Source: CAIWHR01 sp963846855
GTDB taxonomy: Bacteria > Pseudomonadota > Gammaproteobacteria > Burkholderiales > Casimicrobiaceae
NCBI GenBank assembly: GCA_963846855.1
Contig: CAWJXK010000008.1
Location: forward strand, 1,798,001-1,862,000
Direction of reading: 5' to 3'
DNA: 64,000 nucleotides
The notes beneath the pieces were generated by a model. It did no database searches. It worked only from the letters and a program-made list of their open reading frames with translations, and was not told where the DNA came from. Positions 44,329 through 53,784 of this stretch are shown in pieces (positions within the stretch are counted from its first letter, which is position 1; each line of letters opens with the position of its first letter). The position numbers were made by a program, and so were the translations under genes.

Positions 44329-45032
44329 CTGAGCACGTCTTCCACGGAGGGCGCACGCCACGGGTCTTGCGGCGCAACGCAGTTTACCAACGCGGCAACC
44401 CGGCGCGCAAACTCGGCGCGCGGGATCGCGCGCGCTCCGAACGACGCGAGATGGCCCGTCTCCTGCTGGCAGTCGATCAGCGGCATCCGCCGCGACCGCG
44501 CGATCGCCACCAGATTCGCCAGCGCGACCTTGGAGGCGTCGGTCTCGCGCGCGAACATCGACTCGCCGAAGAACATGCTGCCGATCGAGACGCCGTAGAG
44601 CCCGCCGACGAGGCGTTCCTCGTGCCACGCCTCGACCGAGTGCGCGTGCCCCTGTGCGTGCAGGGCGCCGTAGGCGGCGGCGACGGCCGGCGTGATCCAG
44701 GTCCCTTCCTGCCCGCGGCGCGGCGTTCCGGCGCATGCCGCCACGGTCTCGCGAAACGCGGTATCGACGCGGATCTCGAACGCTCCGCGCGCCACCGCCC
44801 TGCGCAGCGAGCGCGCGATGCGGAATTCGTCGACGAACAGCACGAAGCGCGGATCGGGCGACCACCACAATACCGGCTGGCCTTCGCTGTACCAGGGGAA
44901 GATGCCCTGCCGGTAGGCCTCCAGCAGCCGGTCGGGATCCAGCCGCTCGCTGGCGGCGAGCAGCCCGTTCGGATCCTCGAATGCGGTTTCCACCGGCGGG
45001 AACGGCGCCCCAGGACGCAGCCACGGAATCAT
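44325..45032 (-). CDS. aat: Leucyl/phenylalanyl-tRNA-protein transferase
   Basis: Aat adds Leu or Phe from charged tRNA to proteins with N-terminal Arg or Lys, creating N-degrons for ClpAPS. The 235-residue protein starts at ATG 45032 (MIPWLRPGAPFPPVETAFED). It has LLEAYRQGIFPWYSEGQPVL, GTWITPAVAAAYGALHAQGH and LYGVSIGSMFFGESMFARET with DCQQETGHLASFG, the family signatures. Starts further upstream would add an arginine-rich tail not seen in homologues. It is co-transcribed with bpt and divergent from tag. Confidence 0.95.
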   Translation of the reverse strand: MIPWLRPGAPFPPVETAFEDPNGLLAASERLDPDRLLEAYRQGIFPWYSEGQPVLWWSPDPRFVLFVDEFRIARSLRRAVARGAFEIRVDTAFRETVAACAGTPRRGQEGTWITPAVAAAYGALHAQGHAHSVEAWHEERLVGGLYGVSIGSMFFGESMFARETDASKVALANLVAIARSRRMPLIDCQQETGHLASFGARAIPRAEFARRVAALVNCVAPQDPWRAPSVEDVLR

Positions 45033-45145
45033 TGGCGGATTCTGCCATGCACGCCGTGCCACGGAGAACGCTGCTCGCGGCATCGCGATTGCGGTGCGCG
45101 GCATCACCTCCGATAATCGGACGACCGGGACGCCATCGATTGCCA

Positions 45146-45725
45146 ATGCCGAAACTCCCCGCCCGCTGCCCCTGGGCCGAAGGCAGCGCGAAATACGCCG
45201 CCTATCACGATCACGAATGGGGCGTCCCCGTCCACGACGACCGCGTCTTCTTCGAGTTCCTGCTGCTCGAAGGCGCGCAGGCGGGACTGTCGTGGTCGAC
45301 CATCCTCAACAAGCGCGACGGCTATCGCGGCGCCTTCGCCGGATTCGAGCCGGAGAAGGTCGCGCGGTTCGACGCGCGCCGGGTCGCGCGGCTGCTCGGA
45401 AACGAAGGCATCGTGCGCAACCGGCTCAAGGTCGCGAGCGCGGTCGGCAATGCGCGCGCATTCCTCGCGACGCAGGAGGAATTCGGCAGCTTCGACGCCT
45501 ACGTCTGGGCGTTCGTCGATGGACGCGCGCGGCAGAACCGCTGGCGCACGCTCGGCGCAGGTCCCCGCGAAAACGGCGCAATCGGACGCGCTGTCGAAGG
45601 ACCTCGCGCGTCGCGGCTATCGCTTCGTCGGCTCGACGATCGTCTATGCGTTCATGCAGGCGACGGGCCTCGTCAACGACCACTTGGTGAGCTGCCCGCG
45701 CTGGCGCGAAGTGCAGCAGCCGTGA
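45146..45725 (+). pseudogene. tag: DNA-3-methyladenine glycosylase I, one frameshift
   Basis: Tag excises 3-methyladenine from alkylated DNA. The first frame carries the zinc/active-site start CPWAEGSAKYAAYHDHEWGV, then VFFEFLLLEGAQAGLSWSTI and GIVRNRLKVASAVGNARAFL. The C-terminal third (ALSKDLARRGYRFVGSTIVY, AFMQATGLVNDH with the zinc His) is in the next frame. One indel near 45570, in GGCGCAGGTCC, restores about 192 residues, the usual length. The start ATG at 45146 faces aat across a 113-base divergent intergenic region. Confidence 0.9.
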
Positions 45726-45774
45726 GCCGCGAATCGCTTCTGCGCGTCCCGATCCGGTAAAATCGTCGCGCCGC

Positions 45775-45850
45775 GCCCCGGTAGCTCAGTGGATAGAGCA
45801 GTCCCCTCCTAAGGGACAGGTCACACGTTCGATTCGTGTTCGGGGCGCCA
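45775..45850 (+). tRNA. tRNA-Arg (anticodon CCT)
   Basis: The 76-base gene has acceptor GCCCCGG/TCGGGGC, anticodon stem GTCCC/GGGAC with loop CTCCTAA (anticodon CCT at 45808-45810), T-arm GTTCGATT and an encoded CCA. It reads AGG. tRNA-Arg(CCT) is a common integration target, but no integrase or duplicated 3' end is seen beside it. Confidence 0.95.
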
Positions 45851-45879
45851 GAATCCGGCGCGCCGCCCCGCCGACCCGG

Positions 45880-46509
45880 CTAGCGCCGAATCGAGGGATT
45901 GAGCGTGTAGACTCCGGTCACAGCCGCTTGCGCGAGGACGTGTCCCGTCATCGCCTTGCGCGCGTCCGCTCCGCCGAACACGCCGGCGACGCCCAGCCGC
46001 GCCACGTCGAGCGCGAACAGCGTGAACGTGTAGTGGTGGACGATCGAATCGTTCCAGGGCGGACAGGGACCGTCGTAGCCGAAATAGTTGCCCGCCATGT
46101 CCTTGTCGCCGGCGAACCAGCCCGTGTAATCGTTGATCCCCTGGCGCGCGCCGCGCGGCGCCATCGGGCCCGGCTTGCCGCGCGCGGTGACGCCGTCGGA
46201 GAACTCGCCGCGGGCAATCGCCGCCGCATCGGCAGGCAGGTCGACGAGAATCCAGTGGAAGAAGTCCACGCGCGGCAGCGACGCCGGCACGACGCGGCCC
46301 TCCTGATTCACGTCGTCGCCGCGCGACGGAACGTCCGGATCGTGGCAGACGAGTGCCAGCGATTGCGCTGCGGCGGGAACATCCGTCCACGAGAAGTCCG
46401 GATTGCGGTTGCCGGACAGCTTCACGTGCTGCGCCGGATCGATCGCGCCGAACGCGAATTCGGCGGGGATCGCGCCGCCGTCGGCAAACGCGGTGGTCGC
46501 GAGCTTCAC
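45880..46509 (-). CDS. YbhB/YbcL family phosphatidylethanolamine-binding protein-like (PEBP)
   Basis: The 209-residue product is a PEBP/Raf-kinase-inhibitor-like protein. It has LALVCHDPDVPSRG (the DPD ligand-site motif), FFHWILVDLPADAAAIARGE and GYDGPCPPWNDSIVHHYTFT, which form the anion-binding pocket in the family. Function in bacteria is not settled. The start is GTG at 46509 overlapping the GST stop as GTGA; the open frame continues upstream only because of the GST frameshift. It ends 29 bases from the tRNA-Arg gene on the opposite strand. Confidence 0.87.
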   Translation of the reverse strand: MKLATTAFADGGAIPAEFAFGAIDPAQHVKLSGNRNPDFSWTDVPAAAQSLALVCHDPDVPSRGDDVNQEGRVVPASLPRVDFFHWILVDLPADAAAIARGEFSDGVTARGKPGPMAPRGARQGINDYTGWFAGDKDMAGNYFGYDGPCPPWNDSIVHHYTFTLFALDVARLGVAGVFGGADARKAMTGHVLAQAAVTGVYTLNPSIRR

Positions 46510-47157
46510 GCCTGCTTCCAGTGCGGGGGAATGGTCTTGTCGTAGTACGGCAACGCCTGGATTCGCGCCTTCCACGCGCGGAGCTCGGGCGTCAGCAGGC
46601 TGTCCGCACCGAGGTCGGGCAGCTTGGTTTCGCACCGATTCATGAACGCGACCAGCGGATAGAACGCGTAATCGGCGGCCGACAGCGGGCCGGCGAGAAA
46701 CTCGCCGCGCATCGACTTCGTGAACAATCGCGTACTCGTCCGTCAGCGCCTTCCGCGCGTCGGCGAGCTTCTGTGCGTCGCGCTCCTCCGGTTTCGTGTA
46801 GAAGGCGTAGGTGATGATGGCGTCAACGGGCTTGTCGAAATAATTGTCGACCTCGAGGATCAGGCGGCGGGCGAGCGCCCTGGCCTTCGCGTCGCCCGGG
46901 AAGAGCCGCGCGCCGGTTGCGGGAAAGGCCTCGTCCAGGTACTCGACGATGGCGTTCGATTCGTAGAGCGTGAAATCGCCGTCGACCAGCACCGGGACCT
47001 GATGGCGGGGATTGAGCGCGAGGAACTCGGGCTTGCGCGTGTCGCCCGCCGCGAACGAAATCACCTTCAGCTCGTAAGGAAGCGCCTTGTGCTCGAGGGC
47101 GAGCTGCGCGCGCCATGCATAGGGGGAACCGGATCCGTAGTAGAGAACGAGACTCAT
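46506..47157 (-). pseudogene. Glutathione S-transferase family protein, one frameshift
   Basis: The N-terminal thioredoxin-like domain reads LVLYYGSGSPYAWRAQLALE with RHQVPVLVDGDFTLYESNAI (cis-Pro loop and glutathione-binding Glu-Ser). The all-helical domain continues to about residue 145, where the frame breaks near 46725. The next frame then gives GEFLAGPLSAADYAFYPLVA and ELRAWKARIQALPYYDKTIP to the stop at 46506. One indel restores about 217 residues, normal for GSTs. The substrate is unknown. It is coupled to the PEBP gene. Confidence 0.87.
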
Positions 47158-47184
47158 GGTGTGCTCTTGTGGGTTGAAAGGTGA

Positions 47185-47577
47185 TCAGGTCTTCTTGTTG
47201 CGGCCATGGGCGGGCTTGGGCGGCTCCTGCTGCGGCATCTGCCCGGCGCGCAGCGCCTCGAGCGAGGCCTTCTGCAGCTCCATCGTCTTGATGCTCATTT
47301 GCATCATGCTGAGGGTCATCTGCAGCCAGCCTTCGATCACGCGAAGCTCGCCGATCTTGCGCTCGACCTCGGCGGGATCGAGCGTCGCGAACATCGCGGC
47401 GGGATTCGGGAACGGCATGGCCGCGCCCGCCGCGCCCTGCGCCATGCCGGGAATCCCGAACGCCGGCATCGGCACGCCAAGGGGATTCCACATCTTCTGC
47501 ATGAATTCGAGGGCGCTCTGCGGCGAGAACGGAAACCCTTCGGTGCCCGACGGCTTGTCGGGCGGAGGCTGGCTCAT
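47185..47577 (-). CDS. phaM: PhaM-like polyhydroxyalkanoate granule regulator
   Basis: The 130-residue protein has a proline/glycine/alanine-rich N-terminal half. Its C-terminal helical region (TLDPAEVERKIGELRVIEGW, QMSIKTMELQKASLEALRAG) ends in a basic tail (HGRNKKT). This matches PhaM, which in Ralstonia eutropha binds PHB synthase and DNA and sets granule number. The ATG at 47577 gives MSQPPPDKPSG; an upstream in-frame ATG lacks a better SD. No phaC is in the window, so its role here is inferred from family only. Confidence 0.75.
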   Translation of the reverse strand: MSQPPPDKPSGTEGFPFSPQSALEFMQKMWNPLGVPMPAFGIPGMAQGAAGAAMPFPNPAAMFATLDPAEVERKIGELRVIEGWLQMTLSMMQMSIKTMELQKASLEALRAGQMPQQEPPKPAHGRNKKT

Positions 47578-47669
47578 CGCGGGCTCCCGGAGACAACGAT
47601 TGACGGAGCGCCGTCGCATCGCGGCATTTCCCGTGCGACGCGCGGACGATTCGGCTATTATCGTCGTTC

Positions 47670-49085
47670 ATGACGGACATTCGCGCAACCCTGCTGGCGC
47701 GCCTTTCCGCGGCCGTGGGCAGTACGCAGGTCCTCACCGATCCCGCCGATCTCGCCCCCTACCTGACCGACTGGCGCGGCCGCTACCACGGCCGGGCCGC
47801 GGCCGTCGTGCGTCCGGCGAATACCGCCGAGGTCGCGGCCGTCGTCGCCGCGTGCGCCGAGGCCGGCGCGCCGATCGTTCCGCAGGGCGGCAACACCGGC
47901 CAGTGCGGGGGCGCGACGCCGGACGAGCGCGGCACCGCAGTCGTCGTGTCGCTGCAGCGGATGAACCGCATCCGCGCCGTCGACGCGGACAACGCGACGC
48001 TCACCGCCGACGCCGGCGCTCTTCTGGCACGCGTGCAGGAGGCCGCCGCGCAGGCGGGGCTCATGTTCCCGCTGTCGCTCGCCGCCGAAGGAAGCTGCAC
48101 GATCGGCGGCAACCTGTCGACCAATGCGGGCGGCACCGCGGTGCTTCGTTACGGCAATGCGCGCGATCTGACGCTCGGGATCGAAGCCGTGCTGTCCGAC
48201 GGACGGGTCTGGGACGGATTGCGCGGGCTGCGCAAGGACAACACCGGCTACGATCTCAAGCAGCTCTTCATCGGCGCCGAGGGCACGCTCGGGATCATCA
48301 CCGCGGCGGTGCTGAAGCTCTTCCCGGCCGCACGATCGCGATCGACGGCGCTGGTCGCGGTCGCCGACGTCGCGGCGGCCGTGCGTCTGCTCCGGGCGTT
48401 CGGGGAGGCGGTCGGCGAGCGTCTCGTCGGATTCGAGCTGATGTCGGCGTATTCGCTCGCGTTGTCGCGCAAGCACCATCCGGGGTTGCCCGATCCCCTG
48501 CCCGGCCACCCGTGGTACGTGCTGGCGCAGGTCGATGACAGCCGTGCCGACGCCCCGGTCGAAGCCGAGCTCGAAACGGCGCTCGCTGCGCTGATCGAAG
48601 ATGGCCGCGCGCTCGACGCGACACTCGCACAATCAGGCGAGCAGGCGCGCGCGCTGTGGGCGCTGCGCGAAGGGATCGCCGAGGCGCAGCGGCGCGAGGG
48701 GCCGAACATCAAGCACGACATCTCGGTTCCGGTTTCGGCGATCCCGCGCTTTCTCGACACCGCGGCGGCCGCGCTCGCGGCTGCGCTGCCTGGCGTGCGC
48801 TTCGTCACCTTCGGGCACCTCGGCGATGGCAATCTCCACTACAATCTCGCGGCACCCGAAGGGGCGGATGCCGAGTCGTTCATGGCCAACGCCCCGCTCG
48901 CGTCCAGGATCGTGCACGACCTGGTCGCGGCAGCGGGCGGAAGCATCAGCGCGGAGCACGGAATCGGCCAGTACAAGCGGGGCGAGCTCGCGCGGTACAA
49001 GAGCGCGGTGGAGCTCGAGCTGATGCGGGGCATCAAGGCGGCGCTCGATCCCGCGGGCATCCTCAATCCCGGCAAGGTGCTCTGA
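47670..49085 (+). CDS. FAD-binding oxidoreductase of the GlcD/D-2-hydroxyacid dehydrogenase family
   Basis: The 471-residue flavoprotein has a PCMH-type FAD-binding domain (about 40-220): PIVPQGGNTGQCGGATPDER, GNLSTNAGGTAVLRYGNARD and LFIGAEGTLGIITAAVLKLF. The FAD-oxidase C-terminal domain carries FVTFGHLGDGNLHYNLAAPE and SISAEHGIGQYKRGELARYK, which include the metal-binding histidines. Relatives oxidise D-lactate, glycolate or D-2-hydroxyglutarate; the sequence does not decide which. It is transcribed alone or with the small PP0621-like gene 16 bases downstream. Confidence 0.9.
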   Translation: MTDIRATLLARLSAAVGSTQVLTDPADLAPYLTDWRGRYHGRAAAVVRPANTAEVAAVVAACAEAGAPIVPQGGNTGQCGGATPDERGTAVVVSLQRMNRIRAVDADNATLTADAGALLARVQEAAAQAGLMFPLSLAAEGSCTIGGNLSTNAGGTAVLRYGNARDLTLGIEAVLSDGRVWDGLRGLRKDNTGYDLKQLFIGAEGTLGIITAAVLKLFPAARSRSTALVAVADVAAAVRLLRAFGEAVGERLVGFELMSAYSLALSRKHHPGLPDPLPGHPWYVLAQVDDSRADAPVEAELETALAALIEDGRALDATLAQSGEQARALWALREGIAEAQRREGPNIKHDISVPVSAIPRFLDTAAAALAAALPGVRFVTFGHLGDGNLHYNLAAPEGADAESFMANAPLASRIVHDLVAAAGGSISAEHGIGQYKRGELARYKSAVELELMRGIKAALDPAGILNPGKVL

Positions 49086-49101
49086 CAGGCGATTCGCGAC
49101 C

Positions 49102-49341
49102 ATGGGCAAAGTGATCTTCTGGATCGTCGTCATCTTCGGGGTGCTGCTCGTCGTGCGGCTGGCCAACGCCGCCGCCGCGAAGCGCCGCAACGGACCCGCC
49201 AAGGGCACCAGCGGCAGCACGCCGGATGCGAGGCCGATGGTGCGATGCGTGCGCTGCGGGGTGTTCCTGCCGCGTGCCGACGCCCTGGCGGTCCCGGGCG
49301 GGCACGCCTGCGGCGACCCAGGCTGCGCCGAGCGCCGTTGA
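49102..49341 (+). CDS. PP0621 family small membrane protein with zinc-ribbon-like tail
   Basis: The 79-residue protein has one N-terminal membrane helix (VIFWIVVIFGVLLVVRLANA), a short hydrophilic linker and four cysteines (VRCVRCG then HACGDPGCAE) that could bind zinc. Such proteins regularly precede pilS-like kinase genes in betaproteobacteria. The kinase gene begins 33 bases downstream, so they are probably one operon. No function is established. Confidence 0.85.
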   Translation: MGKVIFWIVVIFGVLLVVRLANAAAAKRRNGPAKGTSGSTPDARPMVRCVRCGVFLPRADALAVPGGHACGDPGCAERR

Positions 49342-49374
49342 CGGCACCCCGAAACTGCTGCCATAACCTTCCCC

Positions 49375-51006
49375 ATGCAACCCCGACCCGCGATCCCGCC
49401 GTTCGAGCCGCCGCTGCCGATGTCCTCCGGCGGGTCGAGCCGGCGCATCCTGTGGATCGTCAGTGTCTATCGCGCGGTCTGCGCGACGGCTCTCGCCGGC
49501 ATTGCGCTCCTCGCCGACATTTCGACGCTCGGCGTTCCGGCGATCCCCATGTTCACGACCTGCGCGTTCGTCTATTTCGCCTACGCGGTCGTCGCGTTCT
49601 GGTGGGTGCAGCGCGACGAACAGCCCGCGCCGCTTCCGCTGCTCACGTCGACGCTGCTCGTCGGCGACGTCGTGTGCATCGGCGCCATCATGATGTCGAG
49701 CGGGTCGGTCGGCGCGGCGCTGCCGATCCTGCTGTTTCCGCAGCTCGCGGCCAGCGGCTGGCTGCTGCGCACGCGGACGGCATTCTTCCACGCCGCACTC
49801 GCCACCGTCATCCTGCTCGGCCTCGACGTGTGGCGCCTGATGGAAGGCCAGATCAACAGCGGCGCGCAGCCGTTCCAGACGGGACTCATCGGATTCGGAT
49901 TCTTCGCGACCGTGGGCGTCACCGTGGCGCTGGGCTCCTACACGAAGGCGTCGGAGGACCTCGCCGCGCAGCGCGGCATCGACGTCGCCAACCTGGAGCA
50001 GGTGAATCGCCTCATCATCCAGGACATGCAGGACGGTGTCCTGGTGGTCGACCTCAACGGCGTCGTCCGCGGACACAATGCGCAGGTGACGCGCCTCCTC
50101 GGCGGATTCGGCCGGATGCGTGGCGGCATGCGCCTCGCCGAATTCAGCTCGGTGCTGCACGACTACTGGCGGCGCTGGCAGGAGGATTATTCGGAGACGC
50201 TACCGCCGTTCAAGGTCGAGGCCACACAGCGGCTCCTGCGCGTGCGCCTCGTCCGGATCGGCTCCGGCTTGAACGGCGGTACGCTCATCTACCTGGAGGA
50301 CCTCGGCCGCGCGCAGACCGAGGCGCAGCAGATGAAGCTGGCAGCGATGGGACGCCTCACCGCGTCGATCGCGCACGAGGTCCGCAACCCGCTTTCGGCG
50401 ATCAACCAGGCGGCGCAGCTCCTCGAGGAGGACGGCGCCGTCGCAAAGGAAGGCCAGCGGATGCTGAACATGATCCGCAGCAACGCGAAACGGATCGACC
50501 GTATCGTCGGCGAGGTGCTGCAGTTGAACCGGCGCGACCGGCAGCAGCCCGAGGTGATCATGCTCGGCGAATTCCTGCATGCGCTGATCGACGAGATCGT
50601 GCAGGCCGAGAACATCCCCGCTGGCGGCGTGATGATGCTGGTGCCCGCCGACCTGATGGTGATCTTCGACCGCGGCCACTTGAACCAGATCGTCTGGAAT
50701 CTGGTGCGCAACGCGTGGCAGCATTGCCAGAAGAAGGAATCGAGCATCCGGATCATGGCGCGGCCGGGGTACATGGGCGACGCCATCATCTGCGAGCTCA
50801 ACGACGACGGGCCGGGGATCCCCGCGGAGCTGCGCGGACAGATATTCGAGCCCTTCTTCACGACACGGCCGGGAGGCACCGGCCTCGGGCTCTACATCGC
50901 GCGCGAGCTCGCCGACGCGAACGGCGCGGCGCTCGAGCTCCTGCCAAAGGGACCGGGCGCGCACTTCCGGATGACGATGAAACGCGCGGTCAACCCCGCG
51001 GAATGA
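49375..51006 (+). CDS. pilS: PilS-like two-component sensor histidine kinase
   Basis: The 543-residue kinase has six N-terminal membrane helices (about 25-190) and a PAS-like region with QDMQDGVLVVDLNGVVRGHN. The HisKA domain contains LTASIAHEVRNPLSAINQAA, and the ATPase domain shows DRGHLNQIVWNLVRNAWQHC, NDDGPGIP and FEPFFTTRPGGTGLGLYIAR. This is the architecture of PilS, which controls type IV pilin transcription through PilR and sigma-54. The regulator follows after 13 bases. No pilA lies in the window. Confidence 0.87.
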   Translation: MQPRPAIPPFEPPLPMSSGGSSRRILWIVSVYRAVCATALAGIALLADISTLGVPAIPMFTTCAFVYFAYAVVAFWWVQRDEQPAPLPLLTSTLLVGDVVCIGAIMMSSGSVGAALPILLFPQLAASGWLLRTRTAFFHAALATVILLGLDVWRLMEGQINSGAQPFQTGLIGFGFFATVGVTVALGSYTKASEDLAAQRGIDVANLEQVNRLIIQDMQDGVLVVDLNGVVRGHNAQVTRLLGGFGRMRGGMRLAEFSSVLHDYWRRWQEDYSETLPPFKVEATQRLLRVRLVRIGSGLNGGTLIYLEDLGRAQTEAQQMKLAAMGRLTASIAHEVRNPLSAINQAAQLLEEDGAVAKEGQRMLNMIRSNAKRIDRIVGEVLQLNRRDRQQPEVIMLGEFLHALIDEIVQAENIPAGGVMMLVPADLMVIFDRGHLNQIVWNLVRNAWQHCQKKESSIRIMARPGYMGDAIICELNDDGPGIPAELRGQIFEPFFTTRPGGTGLGLYIARELADANGAALELLPKGPGAHFRMTMKRAVNPAE

Positions 51007-51019
51007 CGACGAGGTGAGC

Positions 51020-52357
51020 ATGTCCCGCAAAACCCGTGGCCAACCCAAGGTGCTCGTGATCGACGACGAGCCCGACCTCCTCGAGCTGCTCGAGCTCACG
51101 CTCTCGCGGATGGGGCTCGACACGACGCGAGCGGAGTCGGTCGCCGAGGCGATCGGCCTCCTCGACAAGGAGCCGTTCGACCTGTGCCTCACCGACATGC
51201 GGCTGCCCGACGGCGAGGGCCTGCGCGTCGTCGAGCACATCAACCAGAAGGGGCTCGACGTCCCGGTCGCCGTGATCACCGCCTACGGCAGCGCCGAGAA
51301 CGCAGTCGCCGCGCTCAAGGCGGGCGCGTTCGACTACCTCGCGAAGCCGGTCGCTCTGGAGCAGCTGCGCGCGCTCGTCAAGCAGGCGCTCAAGGTGCCG
51401 GAAAAGACGCAGCCCGCGTCGAGCTACAAGCTCCTCGGCGAATCGCCGTCGATGATGCAGGTGCGGGGGCTCATCGACCGGCTTTCGAAGAGCCAGGCGC
51501 CGGTCTTCATCAACGGCGAATCGGGAAGCGGCAAGGAGCTCGCCGCGCGGATGATCCACACCGGAGGCCCGCGCGCCGAGCAGCCGTTCATCGCCGTCAA
51601 CTGCGGCGCGATCCCCGAGAACCTGATGGAGAGCGAGTTCTTCGGCTACAAGAAGGGCGCGTTCACGGGTGCAGACGCTGACCGCGATGGCTTCTTCCAG
51701 GCCGCCAACAACGGTACGCTGTTCCTCGACGAGGTCGCCGACCTGCCGCTGCCGATGCAGGTGAAGCTGCTCCGCGTGATCCAGGAAAAGAAGGTGCGCA
51801 AGGTCGGCGCCACGCAGGAGGAGCCCGTCGACGTGCGCCTTATCAGCGCCACGCACAAGAAGCTGGCGGGGCTCGTGGAGTCGGGGGAATTCCGGCAGGA
51901 CCTGTACTACCGGCTGCACGTGATCGAGCTCGCGATGCCGAGCCTCCGCGAGATGCGCGAGGACATTCCGCTGATCGCACACGCGATCCTCGCCAAGCTG
52001 TCGCGCGGCGTGATCGCGAAGCTCGACGCCGAGTCGGTCACCGCGCTCGAGCGCTACCCGTTTCCGGGCAACGTGCGCGAGCTCGAGAACATCCTCGAGC
52101 GCGGCCTCTCGCTCGCCGCGGATCCGCAGCGCATCACCGCCGAAGACCTGCATCTCACGCCGATCGCCGAGGAGTCCGACTTTGCGATCAGCGCCGGCGA
52201 CAAGTGGCCGCTGCAGGATTATCTCGATCGCGTCGAGCGCGCGGCGATCAACGAGGCGCTGGAGAAGACCCGCTTCAACCGAACGGCCGCGGCCAAGCTG
52301 CTCGGCATCACGTTTCGGGCCATGCGCTACCGGATGGAGCGGCTGGGTATCAAGTAG
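51020..52357 (+). CDS. pilR: PilR-like sigma-54-dependent response regulator
   Basis: The 445-residue NtrC-family activator has a receiver domain (VLVIDDEPDLLELLELTLSR, phospho-Asp in LCLTDMRLPDGEG). An AAA+ domain follows with Walker A INGESGSGKELAARMI, the sigma-54-contacting loop YKKGAFTGADADRDGFFQ and LFLDEVADLPLPMQVKLLRV. It ends in a C-terminal Fis-type helix-turn-helix (FNRTAAAKLLGITFRAMRYR). The ATG at 51020 with GAGG upstream is preferred over a GTG 6 bases earlier. It activates RpoN promoters; whether it touches the two in this window is unknown. Confidence 0.9.
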   Translation: MSRKTRGQPKVLVIDDEPDLLELLELTLSRMGLDTTRAESVAEAIGLLDKEPFDLCLTDMRLPDGEGLRVVEHINQKGLDVPVAVITAYGSAENAVAALKAGAFDYLAKPVALEQLRALVKQALKVPEKTQPASSYKLLGESPSMMQVRGLIDRLSKSQAPVFINGESGSGKELAARMIHTGGPRAEQPFIAVNCGAIPENLMESEFFGYKKGAFTGADADRDGFFQAANNGTLFLDEVADLPLPMQVKLLRVIQEKKVRKVGATQEEPVDVRLISATHKKLAGLVESGEFRQDLYYRLHVIELAMPSLREMREDIPLIAHAILAKLSRGVIAKLDAESVTALERYPFPGNVRELENILERGLSLAADPQRITAEDLHLTPIAEESDFAISAGDKWPLQDYLDRVERAAINEALEKTRFNRTAAAKLLGITFRAMRYRMERLGIK

Positions 52358-52726
52358 CCGTCCCTCCCATTTTCCCTCTAGAAGCGCTGCCCCGTCGTTT
52401 GCACCCGGTCGTAACGGCCCAAACGGATCGGACGGCGTGCGCTTCGTCCGTGCGGTGCCCTATTCCGTTTTCGACCAGAAGCTGAAGAACTTTTGCCGCC
52501 GACACCAGATACGTAATTCGGTCTGACTCGGCGGGCGATCTTCGTTGCAAATCGGCGTAGCGCAGGGTCGGCGCGAGATCCGATTCCGCGCAAGTGTCGC
52601 GTCAGTTCAACGCAAGAACTACGACAACCGCAAAATCAATCGCCTTTTACGATGGCAGCGCGAGTCATTCCGCCCTTGACCAAGGTCGCGTGAGCGGAAA
52701 CGTCAAGTGTTATTCAATGTTAATTG
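52358..52726. other. Non-coding stretch after pilR
   Basis: I see no supported gene, RNA or terminator here. Base composition becomes lower in GC toward 52620-52730, marking the start of the accessory region. Confidence 0.4.
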
Positions 52727-52909
52727 TCAACACTTAGTAGCGCCCAGGAGTGGCCACAGGACTGTGACAGCGCAGTATCCGACCAGTTTGGTTCCGAGCT
52801 TGGAGTCACTTCCAAGCCATTGGGGCCGATGGGCGGCGGCAGGATTCGTTGCGAAATTCAGCGCGTCGACAACACCGATGACTACATAGATGGCGATGAG
52901 CCCTTCCAC
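52727..52909 (-). CDS. Small hydrophobic membrane protein
   Basis: The 60-residue product has a hydrophobic N terminus (GLIAIYVVIGVVDALNFA) and a second hydrophobic stretch (TKLVGYCAVTVLWPLLGATK), so it could span the membrane twice. The GTG start at 52909 is preceded by a strong ribosome-binding site, GGAGGTAAGCA, with ideal spacing, which is the main reason for accepting it. I do not recognise the family. It stands alone, with no close neighbours on its strand. Confidence 0.6.
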   Translation of the reverse strand: MEGLIAIYVVIGVVDALNFATNPAAAHRPQWLGSDSKLGTKLVGYCAVTVLWPLLGATKC

Positions 52910-53535
52910 TGCTTACCTCCTTCCACCCTGAAGTGTTGCAGCTCTCGGCCGTATCGCGGGCGCGTTGGCCAGCAGGTCGGCCTCGATCGAGTGGCGGACG
53001 TGTCGAGCAAGAACCCAGCTCTCAAATGACGGCCCACAGCAACGACAGAGATCCACCTGTTGGGATGGCCAAGCATTGAACGTGCCAGTCTGGACGGGAA
53101 GCGAGTTTGATCGCGTGAAACGGGCGCGGAGCGGCTGCGGCACTGCGTATATGTAGTTGGGACGGAACCGAGCCGGCGATTGGTCATTTTCCGCACTTGA
53201 GATTTGTAAGGTACAACCACTTTGCAGAGTTGCAGCGCAATTTACCGAACGAGCCGTAGCTTGCGTTATGTCACCCCGAGCGCGATTTTCCGACGGGATG
53301 CGGTAAGCGCCAAGGTACATGGGGTTCCCCTACGACCCGGCGCGTCCGAAGAGTTGGACCCGGTGACCGCCATCGATCTGGATTCGAGGGACCGCGCCTT
53401 CGCCAAGACCCTCTTTTGTCCCGCCGACGGGTTGGCCCGCGCGCGCGGGTCTAATTCGAAAGCAGGTCACAAAACGCGCGGCGACCGGCAGTAATCCTGA
53501 CTTTATCGGGCGCACCGATCGTGCAGAGGGCCCGG
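52910..53535. other. Non-coding stretch in accessory region
   Basis: Several open frames cross this stretch on both strands, but none has a ribosome-binding site, family resemblance or the codon bias of the neighbouring genes. I see no RNA gene or repeat. Confidence 0.35.
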
Positions 53536-53784
53536 TCAAGGAAAACGATTTAGGTATTGGCGACCCTTAGCCGTGACCGTAACGACGCCCGCAATACCTT
53601 TCTGCGCATAACCGCCGGCAATGAGCGCAGCGACGATCTCCGCGACTTCAAAGCGGAGAGTGTTGCCTCTCGCGCATCGACGTAAGCATTCAAGCTGTTC
53701 ACCAGTCAAGCGCGATGTGAGCGCTGGAAGCGGTTGCGACGGGTCGGAGATTGGCAACGATTTCAACGTACGCTTGCGTGTCAT
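53536..53784 (-). CDS. Small uncharacterised protein, possible winged-helix
   Basis: The 82-residue product has a helical segment with the pattern LTGEQLECLRRCARGNTL, then FEVAEIVAALIAGGY and a beta-like VVTVTAKGRQYLNRFP. This helix-helix-strand layout is compatible with a small winged-helix or MarR-like fold, but I do not recognise a named family. The ribosome-binding site is weak; an in-frame start at 53811 is equally possible. It stands alone in the accessory region. Confidence 0.5.
   Translation of the reverse strand: MTRKRTLKSLPISDPSQPLPALTSRLTGEQLECLRRCARGNTLRFEVAEIVAALIAGGYAQKGIAGVVTVTAKGRQYLNRFP

Noticed and set aside
45775..45850. Integration site of a genomic island at tRNA-Arg(CCT)
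   Set aside because: No integrase and no second copy of the tRNA 3' end is seen nearby; flanking genes are ordinary chromosomal ones.
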